From positions 237,241-301,240 of the forward strand of contig CANFJB010000001.1 of NCBI GenBank assembly GCA_947447375.1: a DNA stretch of 64,000 nucleotides. The letters run 5' to 3'. Origin of the DNA: Bacteroidota bacterium (GTDB lineage: Bacteria > Bacteroidota > Bacteroidia > Flavobacteriales > Flavobacteriaceae). How positions within the stretch are numbered: position 1 is the first letter of the stretch; every line of letters begins with the position of its first letter. A program made the position numbers and the translations under genes. Shown here piece by piece: positions 1 to 9,038 of this stretch. The notes beneath the pieces were generated by a model. The model saw only the letters and a program-made list of their open reading frames with translations. It was not told where the DNA came from and ran no database searches.

Positions 1-986
1 TTTGGGGAACTTTATGGAGAAAATTTTATTATCCAAATCCTTATCCAAATAGCTTTTATACTGGAAATACATTATCAGAAAGTTATGGAATTAACACTCC
101 CGAAAATTATTATTCGTGGACTTGGGGAGACGCATTATTTGTAGTTTTAGATGTTTACAGAACTGAAATCGCTCCAGGTACAACCCCTGCCGATCCTGCT
201 AAACCAACCAATTGGGATTGGACTTTAGGAAGAGCACAATACGATTGGATGAGAAGTGTTTTGGAAAATAGTACGGCAACTCATAAGTTTGTTTTTGCTC
301 ATCATACTCGAGGACAAGGTCGCGGAGGAATTGGAACAGCAACGCAATTTGAATGGGGAGGAATTGATGGCAATCAAAATAAATTCAATCAATATCGCCC
401 GGGTTGGGGAAAACCAATTCACCAAGTTTTTGTAGATACAGGAGTTGATGTTTTCTTTCAAGGTCATGACCATTTATTTGCAAAAGAGCAACTTGATGGC
501 GTCGTATATCAGGAGGTTCCGATGCCTAGTGATATTACCTACACCATTGGATATACTGCAAATGCAAGTGCCTATCCAAATGGAAATGCGATGGACGGAA
601 CAGGCCATATTCGGGTGAGTGTTACTCCTTCTTGTGTAACTGTAGATTATGTAAAGGCTTTTATTCCAGGAACTACGGGATCTGCAGGACACAACAATCG
701 TGAAGTTGCCTTTTCTTATTCTATTGGAAGTTGTGCGCTTGGAAACAATGAAATTGCACCTGAAAATCAGATTAAAGTTTATCCAAATCCTACTAATGCA
801 AAATTAAATATCGAATTCAACACTAATTCTGATAATCATCATTCGAAAATATTAAATATGATGGGGCAAACTATCTTTGAATCTGATTCAAATGAAATAA
901 ATACCTCAGCAATTCCAAATGGTATTTATATTTTAAAAATGGATGCCTTGCCAAATTATTCTAAGAAAATCATTGTAAAACATTAA
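1..986 (+). CDS. Secreted calcineurin-like metallophosphoesterase, 5' end outside window, T9SS sorting domain
   Basis: The open frame runs in from the window edge (first full codon at position 3), so the N-terminus, signal peptide and first metal motifs are missing; about 327 residues are visible. The visible part aligns by eye with the next gene: YYSW-WGDALF, FAHHTRGQGRGG and GHDH (the last metal-binding motif of calcineurin-type phosphoesterases, near position 466). The last ~75 residues contain VYPNPT and end in KKIIVKH, a type A T9SS C-terminal sorting domain, so the enzyme is expected on the cell surface or secreted. Substrate is unknown; purple-acid-phosphatase-like phosphomonoesterase is the best guess. 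It ends 10 bases before the next gene and is probably its operon partner and paralogue. The internal ATG at 249 lies inside the catalytic domain and is not the start. Confidence 0.85.
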   Translation, partial: WGTLWRKFYYPNPYPNSFYTGNTLSESYGINTPENYYSWTWGDALFVVLDVYRTEIAPGTTPADPAKPTNWDWTLGRAQYDWMRSVLENSTATHKFVFAHHTRGQGRGGIGTATQFEWGGIDGNQNKFNQYRPGWGKPIHQVFVDTGVDVFFQGHDHLFAKEQLDGVVYQEVPMPSDITYTIGYTANASAYPNGNAMDGTGHIRVSVTPSCVTVDYVKAFIPGTTGSAGHNNREVAFSYSIGSCALGNNEIAPENQIKVYPNPTNAKLNIEFNTNSDNHHSKILNMMGQTIFESDSNEINTSAIPNGIYILKMDALPNYSKKIIVKH

Positions 987-996
987 TTATCATTCT

Positions 997-2721
997 ATGA
1001 AAAAGTATTTATTTTTAATTGCTTTAATGAGTATTTGCATTGTAAATGCACAAAATATAACTCAAACAGAAATTGTAGGGCGACCAACAAACAATAGCAT
1101 CACGATTCAAGCTTTTTTTGATGCTGCTGTTCAAGTTTCAATTCAATATGGAACAGTTTCTGGGACTTATCCAAATCAAACGCCGTGGCAAAGTTTCGTT
1201 GTAAATGATCCTGCAGAAGTAGTCATTTCTGGATTGGCTCCAAATACAAAATACTATTATAAATTAAATTATAGGGCTCCAAATGCAACTACATTTACAT
1301 CGAGACCGGAGCATTTTTTTCAAACACAAAGACCTCCAGGGAGTTCGTTTTCGTTTGTAGTTCAAGCCGATCCTCACATGGATGAGCAAAGTTCGTTACC
1401 AATATACGATCGTTGTTTGCAAAACCAATTGGAAGACAATCCTGATTTTATGATTGATTTAGGTGATTTTTTAATGACTGATAAATTGAAAAATCTTACT
1501 ACAAATCAAATACCAAGAGACACAATTCCGTATCGTTGTAGATTACTTAGAAACAAATACGAAGCTATTTGCCACTCGGTTCCTTTATTTATTTCGTTAG
1601 GAAATCATGAAGGAGAAGCGGGATGGAATTTAAACGGAACCGCTGATAATATTGCAGTTTGGGGCACCAACGACAGAAAAAAATATTTTTTAAATCCTGC
1701 TCCAGATAATTCATTTTACACGGGTGATCCTACAAATTATAATTTTGTTGGACAACGTGAAAGTTACTATTCTTGGCAATGGGGAGATGCATTGTTTATT
1801 GTAATTGATCCTTATTGGTTTACCAATCCAAAACCAACAGCCACAACTGGATGGCGATGGACATTAGGGCAACAGCAATACAACTGGTTAAAAAACACAT
1901 TGGCTACAAGTACCGCTAACTATAAATTTATTTTTGCACATCAAATTGTGGGTGGAAATGTTGACGGTCGTGGAGGTGTTGAATTTGCAGATTTATACGA
2001 GTGGGGAGGAAAAAATCAAGATGGAACTCCTGGATTTGCTACAAATCGTCCGGGTTGGGATATGCCAATTAAAGATTTATTAACTCAATATCGAGTGAAT
2101 ATCTTTTTTCACGGGCACGATCACTTTTTTGGAAAACAAGAGAAAGATTGTTTAATTTACCAGGAAACTCCTCAGCCAAGTCATATGAACAATACAACAA
2201 GTTCTCCTACCTATGCTTCAACTCCTGATTATGGTTATACACAAGGGCAAATTCTGCCAAATACCGGCCATATTCGTGTCAATGTGAGCCCGGCGGGAGT
2301 TCAAGTAGATTATGTACGAACTTATTTAGCATCACAAGAAAATGCGACAAGACATAACAAAGATATTTCAGCAAGTTATTTTATTGGAGCATCAAATTGC
2401 TATAATTTAAGTACCAATCCACCTATGATTTGGAATGCAAATTACAATGATGAAATTGTATATCCAAATCCATTTTCTAGAGAAACAACAATCGAATTTT
2501 CATTAAATGAAATGGAAAAAGTATCGGTTTCTATTTATAATGAGTTGGGGCAATTAGTAAAAAATCTATTAATGAGTAATTCCATTAATCCTGGAAAATT
2601 TCAAGTAATTTGGGATGGAACTGATAATTCTGGAAGTGACGCTGCTAACGGAAATTATTTTTACTCTATTTCAACTTCTAAAAAAGTAATTAAATCAGGG
2701 AAAATTTTATTAAAACGTTAA
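997..2721 (+). CDS. Secreted calcineurin-like metallophosphoesterase with FN3-like N-terminus and T9SS sorting domain
   Basis: 574 residues. A signal peptide (about 1-18, ending in NAQ) is followed by a fibronectin-III/purple-acid-phosphatase-like N-domain (about 20-105, with PNTKYYYKL) and a calcineurin-like catalytic domain. Metal motifs are visible in order: QADPHMD (about 120), DLGDF (about 155), GNHE (about 201), FAHQ and GHDH (about 373). The C-terminal ~95 residues (VYPNPF, then GNYFYSIS and a basic end) form a FlgD-Ig-like T9SS sorting domain, different in type from that of the preceding paralogue. Likely role: surface hydrolysis of phosphate esters. It lies 10 bases after the upstream phosphatase and 66 before the YHYH gene. 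The family assignment is secure; the substrate is inference. Confidence 0.9.
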   Translation: MKKYLFLIALMSICIVNAQNITQTEIVGRPTNNSITIQAFFDAAVQVSIQYGTVSGTYPNQTPWQSFVVNDPAEVVISGLAPNTKYYYKLNYRAPNATTFTSRPEHFFQTQRPPGSSFSFVVQADPHMDEQSSLPIYDRCLQNQLEDNPDFMIDLGDFLMTDKLKNLTTNQIPRDTIPYRCRLLRNKYEAICHSVPLFISLGNHEGEAGWNLNGTADNIAVWGTNDRKKYFLNPAPDNSFYTGDPTNYNFVGQRESYYSWQWGDALFIVIDPYWFTNPKPTATTGWRWTLGQQQYNWLKNTLATSTANYKFIFAHQIVGGNVDGRGGVEFADLYEWGGKNQDGTPGFATNRPGWDMPIKDLLTQYRVNIFFHGHDHFFGKQEKDCLIYQETPQPSHMNNTTSSPTYASTPDYGYTQGQILPNTGHIRVNVSPAGVQVDYVRTYLASQENATRHNKDISASYFIGASNCYNLSTNPPMIWNANYNDEIVYPNPFSRETTIEFSLNEMEKVSVSIYNELGQLVKNLLMSNSINPGKFQVIWDGTDNSGSDAANGNYFYSISTSKKVIKSGKILLKR

Positions 2722-2787
2722 GCTAATTTTTAGATTATAATACAAGAAAAATCAATATATTTCGTCAAATAATAAAATGCAATATTT

Positions 2788-4395
2788 ATGAAAAAAATAA
2801 TCCTTCTCTTAATTTGCTTAATTGGCAATTTCGTTTTTTCACATACCATCAATTATGAAAATGTTGTATTGAGACATTGGTCTATCGAAAAAGAACACAA
2901 ATTTATTGATGGCTCTTTTATGATGTATAAAAATGGGGTCGTATTTATTGAAGACGCTAATAATGCCATTTCAAAAGTAGCTTTTTCAGATTTATCAAAT
3001 GAAGATCAAAAGTTTGTAACTTCTAAAAACAGTTGGGTGAAAAATTTGAATACTATTGCCCCTGAAAAAAAGGAAAGTACTCAAAGTATTTTAGATTATA
3101 AATTTTGGTTAATTCTATTGTCATTAATTGCTTTTGGCTATAATATTTTTACTATTTCTGATAGAAAAAAACTAAAATTTCTATATCCTGTTTTGTTTCT
3201 AGGAATACTTACGTCTTTATATAGTTTCACAAAAAAGGCTATGTCCACAACTGATCCTGCCTTTTTAACCTCGGCATTTGTACAATTTGCTTCAACGGTT
3301 AGCACTACTTATGATGCTAATTTTTTCTACGTGAATTCAACTGGAATTCCAAACCACACCATGATGGTTGGTATTTCAAATCATGGATGGCAACAGCAAG
3401 TTCCAACATCTAAATGTTATATCAATGCAAGTCATTGGACAATTCCATTAAATCCAGTAATTGCAACAACACCAGTGCCTGTTTCTTCTACACATTTCTT
3501 GAAAGGCGCCATTGCGATGGCAGTTAATGGAGTTCCCATTTTTAATTATCATACTAATACTGGAGTGGATAGTTTCACTGACGGGCAATTAGATAATTAT
3601 GGCGGGCATTGCGGTAGAGGTGACGATTATCACTATCATATCGCACCATTGCATTTAATAACTTTAGGACAAGCATCTGCTACTTTACCTATTGCTTTTG
3701 GTCTTGACGGATATGCTGTTTATGGAAATTTAGAACCTAATGGAACAGCAATGACAACCCTTGATGCCAATCATGGTCATTATGGAACCAACGGTGTTTA
3801 TCACTATCACGGTACTGCTTCAGCTCCCTATATGATTGGAAATATGGTTGGTGTGGTAACAGAAGATGCCAATTTGCAAATTATTCCTCAACCACAAGGA
3901 ACGGCAATTAGAACTGAAAATTGGACCCCATTGGCTGGAGCCTTAATTACCTCTTGTGTTGCCAATGCAAATAATGGTTATAATACCGCCTATACTTTAA
4001 ATGGCGTTTCAGGTTATGCAACTAATTATACTGCAACTGCAGCTGGATTATACACTTTTCAATATGTTACTCCAACGGGAACTACTTCAACAAATTATAA
4101 TGGTCCAGCGCAATGTACTGTGCCAAATTTAGGTTTTGACGAAGTTGCCTTTTTAGATAATGCCTTTACAATTTATCCAAATCCAACAAGCGATGTATTA
4201 AACATTAAATTAAGAAAAGACATCAATGAAAAAGACATTCTAGGAGTTTCTATATATGATTTAAAAGGAAGTTTGGTCTCAAAAACTTCCGATTTTAAAT
4301 CAAATATTGACATAAAAAATCTATCTAAAGGTTCTTATGTTGTTAAAATTGAATTTTTGAATTACCTGATTTCTAAAAAAATAATTGTAAAATAA
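2788..4395 (+). CDS. YHYH-domain protein with SHD1-like N-domain, two internal membrane segments and T9SS sorting domain
   Basis: 535 residues. Signal peptide 1-18. Residues ~28-77 (RHWS, then FIDGSFMMYKNG and LSNEDQKFV) resemble an SLA1-homology SHD1 domain. Two hydrophobic stretches at ~106-125 and ~131-148 look like transmembrane helices around a basic DRKKLKF loop. The rest is a YHYH domain: HCGRGDDYHYH (about 272-282) and GVYHYHG (about 335). The C-terminus (IYPNPTSDVLNI, ending KKIIVK) is a T9SS sorting domain. YHYH proteins are widespread and extracellular but their biochemistry is unknown; the His clusters suggest metal binding. Membrane helices inside a T9SS substrate are odd. It is 13 bases from the next gene. 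Confidence 0.85.
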   Translation: MKKIILLLICLIGNFVFSHTINYENVVLRHWSIEKEHKFIDGSFMMYKNGVVFIEDANNAISKVAFSDLSNEDQKFVTSKNSWVKNLNTIAPEKKESTQSILDYKFWLILLSLIAFGYNIFTISDRKKLKFLYPVLFLGILTSLYSFTKKAMSTTDPAFLTSAFVQFASTVSTTYDANFFYVNSTGIPNHTMMVGISNHGWQQQVPTSKCYINASHWTIPLNPVIATTPVPVSSTHFLKGAIAMAVNGVPIFNYHTNTGVDSFTDGQLDNYGGHCGRGDDYHYHIAPLHLITLGQASATLPIAFGLDGYAVYGNLEPNGTAMTTLDANHGHYGTNGVYHYHGTASAPYMIGNMVGVVTEDANLQIIPQPQGTAIRTENWTPLAGALITSCVANANNGYNTAYTLNGVSGYATNYTATAAGLYTFQYVTPTGTTSTNYNGPAQCTVPNLGFDEVAFLDNAFTIYPNPTSDVLNIKLRKDINEKDILGVSIYDLKGSLVSKTSDFKSNIDIKNLSKGSYVVKIEFLNYLISKKIIVK

Positions 4396-4408
4396 TGTTG
4401 TCATTTTT

Positions 4409-5629
4409 ATGATGAAATATTTAAGTATATTTTTATTATTTCCATTTTTTTCAAGTGCTCAATACCTTGGAACAGGATCTGTTACACAAGGTTTGGCAAC
4501 GGCAACTTCAGGCAATCTTTATACTTGTGCAAATGGTAGAATTGCTGCTTTAGGAACCATTACTGCAACGGATAATACCGTTTGGACTGTTCCTGCAGTA
4601 ACCAATTTTACAAATAATTCATTCCCATTTGCTTCTAATTTATACAATGAATGTACGGGAAATTTATATGCGAATTCAACTACAGCATTAGCCGCTTTAA
4701 ATGGTTCAGATATTGTAACAATTGATCAAAATGGGGAAGTTATAACTGCCTATATTTTTGCTGATAATTATTTTGAAATGTATATTAATGGCGTTCCGGT
4801 TGGAAAAGATAACGTGCCATTTACCCAATTTAATTCTAATATTGTCCGATTTAAAGTAAACCGTCCTTTTACCATCGCAATGCTTTTAGTAGATTGGGAA
4901 GAACGATTAGGTGTAGGTTGCGAAACCAATGGAGGTTTTACTTATCATTGTGGCGATGGTGGAATGGTAGCCGTTTTTAAGGATGCCAGTAATAATATTA
5001 TAGCAAAAACAGGAAGCGATTGGAAAGCACAAACTTTTTATACTGCTCCAATAATGAACTTAACTTGCCCATCAGAAGTGGGTACTTCACGATTATCTTC
5101 AAATTGTAGCTCTGCCGATTCAAATGCTGGGACTTCCTATTATGGATTGCATTGGGCTCGACCAACAAATTGGACTCAAGCGTCTTTTGATGACAGTTCT
5201 TGGCCTGCAGCTTCACTTTATGCAAATGCTACAATTGGTGTAGATAACAAACCTGCTTACACTAATTTTACAAATATTTTTGACGATCCTACTAATGATG
5301 CACAGTTTATTTGGAGTAAAAATGTAGTTTTAGACAATGAAGTTATTGTAAGAAAAACAGTTTCTACTTTATCGATTTATGATTTTGAAAACGTAAATTC
5401 AAAAATTAAAATTTATCCGAATCCAGCAAAAAATCAATTCAATTTAGATTATGATGCTACTGTTTTTCCAATAAATAAAATCCAAATAATTAATACATTA
5501 GGTGAATTAATATTTGAAACAAATACCATTTCAAATAACATTTCATTTGGTGAAATTCATCCCGGAATGTATTTTGTGAAAATAATTTCAGAAAAATTTG
5601 AGATAACAAAAAAATTAATCGTTGAATAA
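4409..5629 (+). CDS. Surface protein of unrecognised family with T9SS sorting domain
   Basis: 406 residues. Begins MMKYLSIFLLFPFFSSAQ, a clear signal peptide. The middle part has beta-sandwich character: ADNYFEMYINGVPVGKD (about 120) resembles ligand-binding sandwich domains, followed by DWEERLGVG, a Cys-containing HCGDGGM segment, WARPTNWTQ and FIWSKNVVLDN (about 300-310). Several Cys residues could form disulfides. The end (IYPNPAKNQF, then MYFVKI and KKLIVE) is a T9SS sorting domain. I do not recognise a named family. Its position between the YHYH and DUF1566 genes, 13 bases from each, indicates co-expression. A carbohydrate- or ligand-binding role is a guess from the NYFEMYINGVPVG pattern. 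Confidence 0.75.
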   Translation: MMKYLSIFLLFPFFSSAQYLGTGSVTQGLATATSGNLYTCANGRIAALGTITATDNTVWTVPAVTNFTNNSFPFASNLYNECTGNLYANSTTALAALNGSDIVTIDQNGEVITAYIFADNYFEMYINGVPVGKDNVPFTQFNSNIVRFKVNRPFTIAMLLVDWEERLGVGCETNGGFTYHCGDGGMVAVFKDASNNIIAKTGSDWKAQTFYTAPIMNLTCPSEVGTSRLSSNCSSADSNAGTSYYGLHWARPTNWTQASFDDSSWPAASLYANATIGVDNKPAYTNFTNIFDDPTNDAQFIWSKNVVLDNEVIVRKTVSTLSIYDFENVNSKIKIYPNPAKNQFNLDYDATVFPINKIQIINTLGELIFETNTISNNISFGEIHPGMYFVKIISEKFEITKKLIVE

Positions 5630-5642
5630 ATAGCTATTTGAA

Positions 5643-6869
5643 ATGATAAAAAAATTACTTTTTGGGTTCCTCCTTCTAAATTCAACTTTGTTTTTTGGTC
5701 AAAGTGTTTCTAAAACAATTCAGTTGTTACCTGATACGGGTCAAACAACAAGTTACACAACCCTATTTGGCGAAGACCATGACTATTCAATAAATACTCC
5801 TTCTTATACCAATAATGGAAATGGAACTATTACCGATAATGTTACCGGATTAATGTGGCAGCAAGTGGATGGTGGTGAAATGACTTTTGAAAATGCTATC
5901 ACTTATTGTAATAATCTGACATTAGGAGGTTTGTCAGGTTGGCGCTTACCAACACCAATTGAAGCATTTAGTATAATGAATCTTCAAAATTCAAATCCAG
6001 CTTTAAATACTACCTATTTCAGTTCTCCTGCAACTCCCGGCGCCGATTATTGGTGGACTAGTACAACACAATTTGGTGATGCAACGAAGGTTTGGTGTAC
6101 CAATGCTGGTGGTGGAATTGGAAATAAACCAAAAGCAGAAACTTTAAGCGCAGGTGGAACTTTTAAATACCATGCAAGAGCAGTAAGAACAATTACTACT
6201 CCAACAACCATTGCCAATCACTTTACAGATAATGGTGACGGCACGATTACCGATAATTTAACTCAGTTGGTTTGGCAAAAAATTCCGAATGCCAACGTAT
6301 TAAATTGGGAACAAGCTATTATCTATGCTGAAGGTTTAACTATTGGTACAAATTCAGATTGGAGGCTACCAAATATTAAAGAATTGCAGTCTTTAAATAA
6401 TGAATTAGCTACAAATCCATCTGTTTTTACTCCCTATTTTTCAAATTTAGGAGTTCATAATTATTGGTCTTCTACCACATTGAAACCGAATACTGCAAAC
6501 CCAAGTAGCGCCTGGTATTGGAGCACTCAGTTAGGCATTACAACCTATGACTTAAAAACAAATACTAATTATGTTCTTTGTGTAAGAGGGAATCCTACTT
6601 TATCGTCTTCAACTTTTTCTGATGAAAATAGTATTGTAGTTTATCCAAATCCTGCGACTAATTTTGCAATGATTAGTTTGCCGAAAAACATTGAATCATA
6701 TAAAATAGAAATCACTGATTTATTAGGAAAAATAATCTATTCAGAGGAAGTTAAAGCAAAAGTAACCGAATATAAAATTGATCTTGAAGGATACAAAGAC
6801 GGAATTTATTTTGTAAAAGTTACAAATGAAAAAATAAAAAAGTCATTTAAAATAATTGTAAAAAAGTAA
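5643..6869 (+). CDS. DUF1566 (Lcl-type) duplicated-domain surface protein with T9SS sorting domain
   Basis: 408 residues. Signal peptide about 1-20 (ending FFGQ). Two DUF1566/Lcl_C repeats follow, about residues 55-185 and 195-320: each opens with NG(N/D)GTITDN-(V/L)T-L-WQ and contains WRLP(T/N) and a WW/YWSSTT motif, and the second ends in CVRG. Such domains are lectin-like modules in bacterial surface proteins; they have no known catalysis. The C-terminus (VYPNPATNFAMI, GIYFVKV, KIIVKK) is a T9SS sorting domain. The gene is 3 bases from the sulfatase gene. A role as a binding or scaffold partner of the neighbouring hydrolases is inference. Confidence 0.85.
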   Translation: MIKKLLFGFLLLNSTLFFGQSVSKTIQLLPDTGQTTSYTTLFGEDHDYSINTPSYTNNGNGTITDNVTGLMWQQVDGGEMTFENAITYCNNLTLGGLSGWRLPTPIEAFSIMNLQNSNPALNTTYFSSPATPGADYWWTSTTQFGDATKVWCTNAGGGIGNKPKAETLSAGGTFKYHARAVRTITTPTTIANHFTDNGDGTITDNLTQLVWQKIPNANVLNWEQAIIYAEGLTIGTNSDWRLPNIKELQSLNNELATNPSVFTPYFSNLGVHNYWSSTTLKPNTANPSSAWYWSTQLGITTYDLKTNTNYVLCVRGNPTLSSSTFSDENSIVVYPNPATNFAMISLPKNIESYKIEITDLLGKIIYSEEVKAKVTEYKIDLEGYKDGIYFVKVTNEKIKKSFKIIVKK

Positions 6870-6872
6870 TCC

Positions 6873-8465
6873 ATGCCAAAAAAAATAACACTACTATTAT
6901 TGTTTTCATTAGTAATTTCAGGCTATTCTCAACGCAATGTAGTGTTGATTATTGCGGATGACTTAGGTAAAGATTATTGTGATATTTATTCCGATCATGG
7001 TCCTAGTGTTGTTAATTTAACCAACGTAAGAAGACTTTTAACACGCGGCGTTGTGTTTAATAACGCTTGGTCAAATCCGTTATGTTCCCCTACAAGAGCA
7101 GGTATTTTAACTGGAAGATATAGTTTTAGAACGGGTGTTGGTGATGTAGTCGATGGCTCAAATACAAAACTGAGTCTGAATGAAACTATTATTCCTAAAA
7201 TGCTGAATTTATATTCTCCAAACGGAATTTCAAAGGCTTGCATCGGAAAATGGCACGTGACTACTTCTGCTCCAGCAGGATATAATTATCCAAATACAAT
7301 GGGTTTTGACTATTTCGAAGGAGATCTTGCTGGTGCTTTAGGGCAGCCTGGTCAACTAGCTATTGGTTATAATAATTGGACAAAAATTACCAATGGGGTG
7401 AGCTCCAATTGTACGAATTATGCCACAACAGAAAATGTAAATAACGCAATTTCATACATCAATAGTCAGCCGGCAACCAAGCCGTTTTATTTGCATTTAG
7501 CATTTAATGCGCCTCACACTCCGTATCATTTACCCCCAGCAAATTTGATTACCAATACCTCTCTTTCTGGTTTACAAGCAGATATTACCGCAAATCCTGT
7601 TCCCTATTTTCAAGCGATGGTCGAAGCGATGGATAAAGAAATTGGTCGCTTTTTTGACTATTTAATAAGCTCTGGAAAATGGAATACTACCGATATTATT
7701 TTTATCGGCGACAACGGCGATGATCCATTGGTGGCGCAATCAAGTCCTTCAAAAGGGAGTATATATCAAGCTGGGGTTACTGTTCCGTTTATAATTTCAG
7801 GTCCCGATGTGGTAAACCCAAATAGAACTAGCAATGCATTTGTGAATACTGTAGATATTTTTGCGACGATTTTAGAACTTTTTGGTGACACCAACTGGAG
7901 AACCAGAATTCCAACAACAACAGTAGATAGCAAAAGTTTGATGCCTATATTATTAAACCAAGCTACAACTGTAAGACCTTGGGAATTTACAGAGATTTTC
8001 AAACTAGCACCAACATCTGGTGATGGAAAAGCGATCCGAAATGCAGATTATAAATTAATGAAATTTGATAACGGAACAGAGAAATTTTTCAATTTAACAA
8101 ATAGCCCTCTTGAAACTGCCGCTCGCGATTTATTAACCGGAACTTTAACAACAACGCAAATTACCAATTACAATTATTTGTGTAGTGAAATGACAAATTT
8201 AGTTGGAGGAACTTCGTTTTGTAACACTTTAGGGGTAAATAACGCTGAATCACAAATTAATGTAAGCCCAAACCCATTTCATAATTTTATCACTATAAAG
8301 TCAACTTCAGGAAATGAGAATTATAAACTGTATTCTAATTTAGGTCAACTTATTTACGAAGGGAATGCTATTGAAACTCAAGATTTTTCTTCTTTAGCAA
8401 ATGGAATTTATTTCTTGAAAATAATTGATAAATCCACTTCAACAATTAAACTAATAAAAGAATAA
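6873..8465 (+). CDS. Secreted sulfatase (formylglycine-dependent type) with T9SS sorting domain
   Basis: 530 residues. Signal peptide 1-19 (SGYSQ). The alkaline-phosphatase-fold sulfatase core begins with LIIADDLG (Asp29-Asp30, metal ligands) and carries the signature CSPTRAGILTGRY with Cys71, the residue converted to formylglycine in active sulfatases (C-x-P-x-R). GKWH and the GDNGDDP metal site follow. The C-terminal ~75 residues (VSPNPFHNFITI, GIYFLKI) are a T9SS sorting domain. Substrate cannot be told from sequence. No maturase (anaerobic SME or FGE) is encoded in the window, so Cys71 must be modified by an enzyme elsewhere. Three bases after the DUF1566 gene, and its stop codon abuts the ATG of the HupE-like gene. 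Confidence 0.92.
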   Translation: MPKKITLLLLFSLVISGYSQRNVVLIIADDLGKDYCDIYSDHGPSVVNLTNVRRLLTRGVVFNNAWSNPLCSPTRAGILTGRYSFRTGVGDVVDGSNTKLSLNETIIPKMLNLYSPNGISKACIGKWHVTTSAPAGYNYPNTMGFDYFEGDLAGALGQPGQLAIGYNNWTKITNGVSSNCTNYATTENVNNAISYINSQPATKPFYLHLAFNAPHTPYHLPPANLITNTSLSGLQADITANPVPYFQAMVEAMDKEIGRFFDYLISSGKWNTTDIIFIGDNGDDPLVAQSSPSKGSIYQAGVTVPFIISGPDVVNPNRTSNAFVNTVDIFATILELFGDTNWRTRIPTTTVDSKSLMPILLNQATTVRPWEFTEIFKLAPTSGDGKAIRNADYKLMKFDNGTEKFFNLTNSPLETAARDLLTGTLTTTQITNYNYLCSEMTNLVGGTSFCNTLGVNNAESQINVSPNPFHNFITIKSTSGNENYKLYSNLGQLIYEGNAIETQDFSSLANGIYFLKIIDKSTSTIKLIKE

Positions 8466-9038
8466 ATGACCTGGTTTGAATCGATTATTACCTATTTTCA
8501 ACTAGGTTTCTCACATGTTATTCCGTTAGGTTTTGATCATATTCTATTTATATTGACATTGTTTTTTTTGAGTTCCAATCTAAAAACGATGTTGATTCAA
8601 TGCTCCATTTTTACTCTTGCGCATAGTTTTTCATTGGCTTTAGCCGCATCGGGATTGATCATTCCAAATGCAAATATTGTGGAACCTTTAATTGCACTTT
8701 CTATTTTATTCACTGCAATTGAAAACATCGTTCACGACAAAATAAACCCATGGAGATTAGTTTTAATATTTGGTTTTGGATTAATCCACGGATTAGGATT
8801 TGCGAAAGCACTAAATGAAATCGGAATGCCAAAAGGTCAATTTTTCACTTCACTTTTGTCTTTCAATATTGGGGTTGAAGTGGGTCAAATTACGGTCATT
8901 GGAGCCGCCTATTTTTTAATTAGCAAATGGTTTAGTAAAAAGATTTGGTATAAAGAAAGGATCGTTTATCCTATTTCTACAATAATTGCCTGCATCGCTT
9001 TGTATTGGGTAATTGAAAGGATTTTATTTCCAATTTAG
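8466..9038 (+). CDS. HupE/UreJ-like integral membrane protein
   Basis: 190 residues, about six transmembrane helices. Motifs of the HupE/UreJ_2 group are present: GFSHVIPLGFDHILFIL near the start, FTLAHSFSLALA, LIHGLGFAKAL and SFNIGVEVGQ. HupE/UreJ relatives are associated with nickel or cobalt uptake, and the conserved His residues are plausible metal ligands; in this Bacteroidota subgroup the substrate is not established. The ATG directly follows the sulfatase stop codon, so it is the last gene of the operon and probably translationally coupled. Its 3' end overlaps the convergent transporter gene by 4 bases. It is the only inner-membrane protein of the cluster. Confidence 0.8.
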   Translation: MTWFESIITYFQLGFSHVIPLGFDHILFILTLFFLSSNLKTMLIQCSIFTLAHSFSLALAASGLIIPNANIVEPLIALSILFTAIENIVHDKINPWRLVLIFGFGLIHGLGFAKALNEIGMPKGQFFTSLLSFNIGVEVGQITVIGAAYFLISKWFSKKIWYKERIVYPISTIIACIALYWVIERILFPI

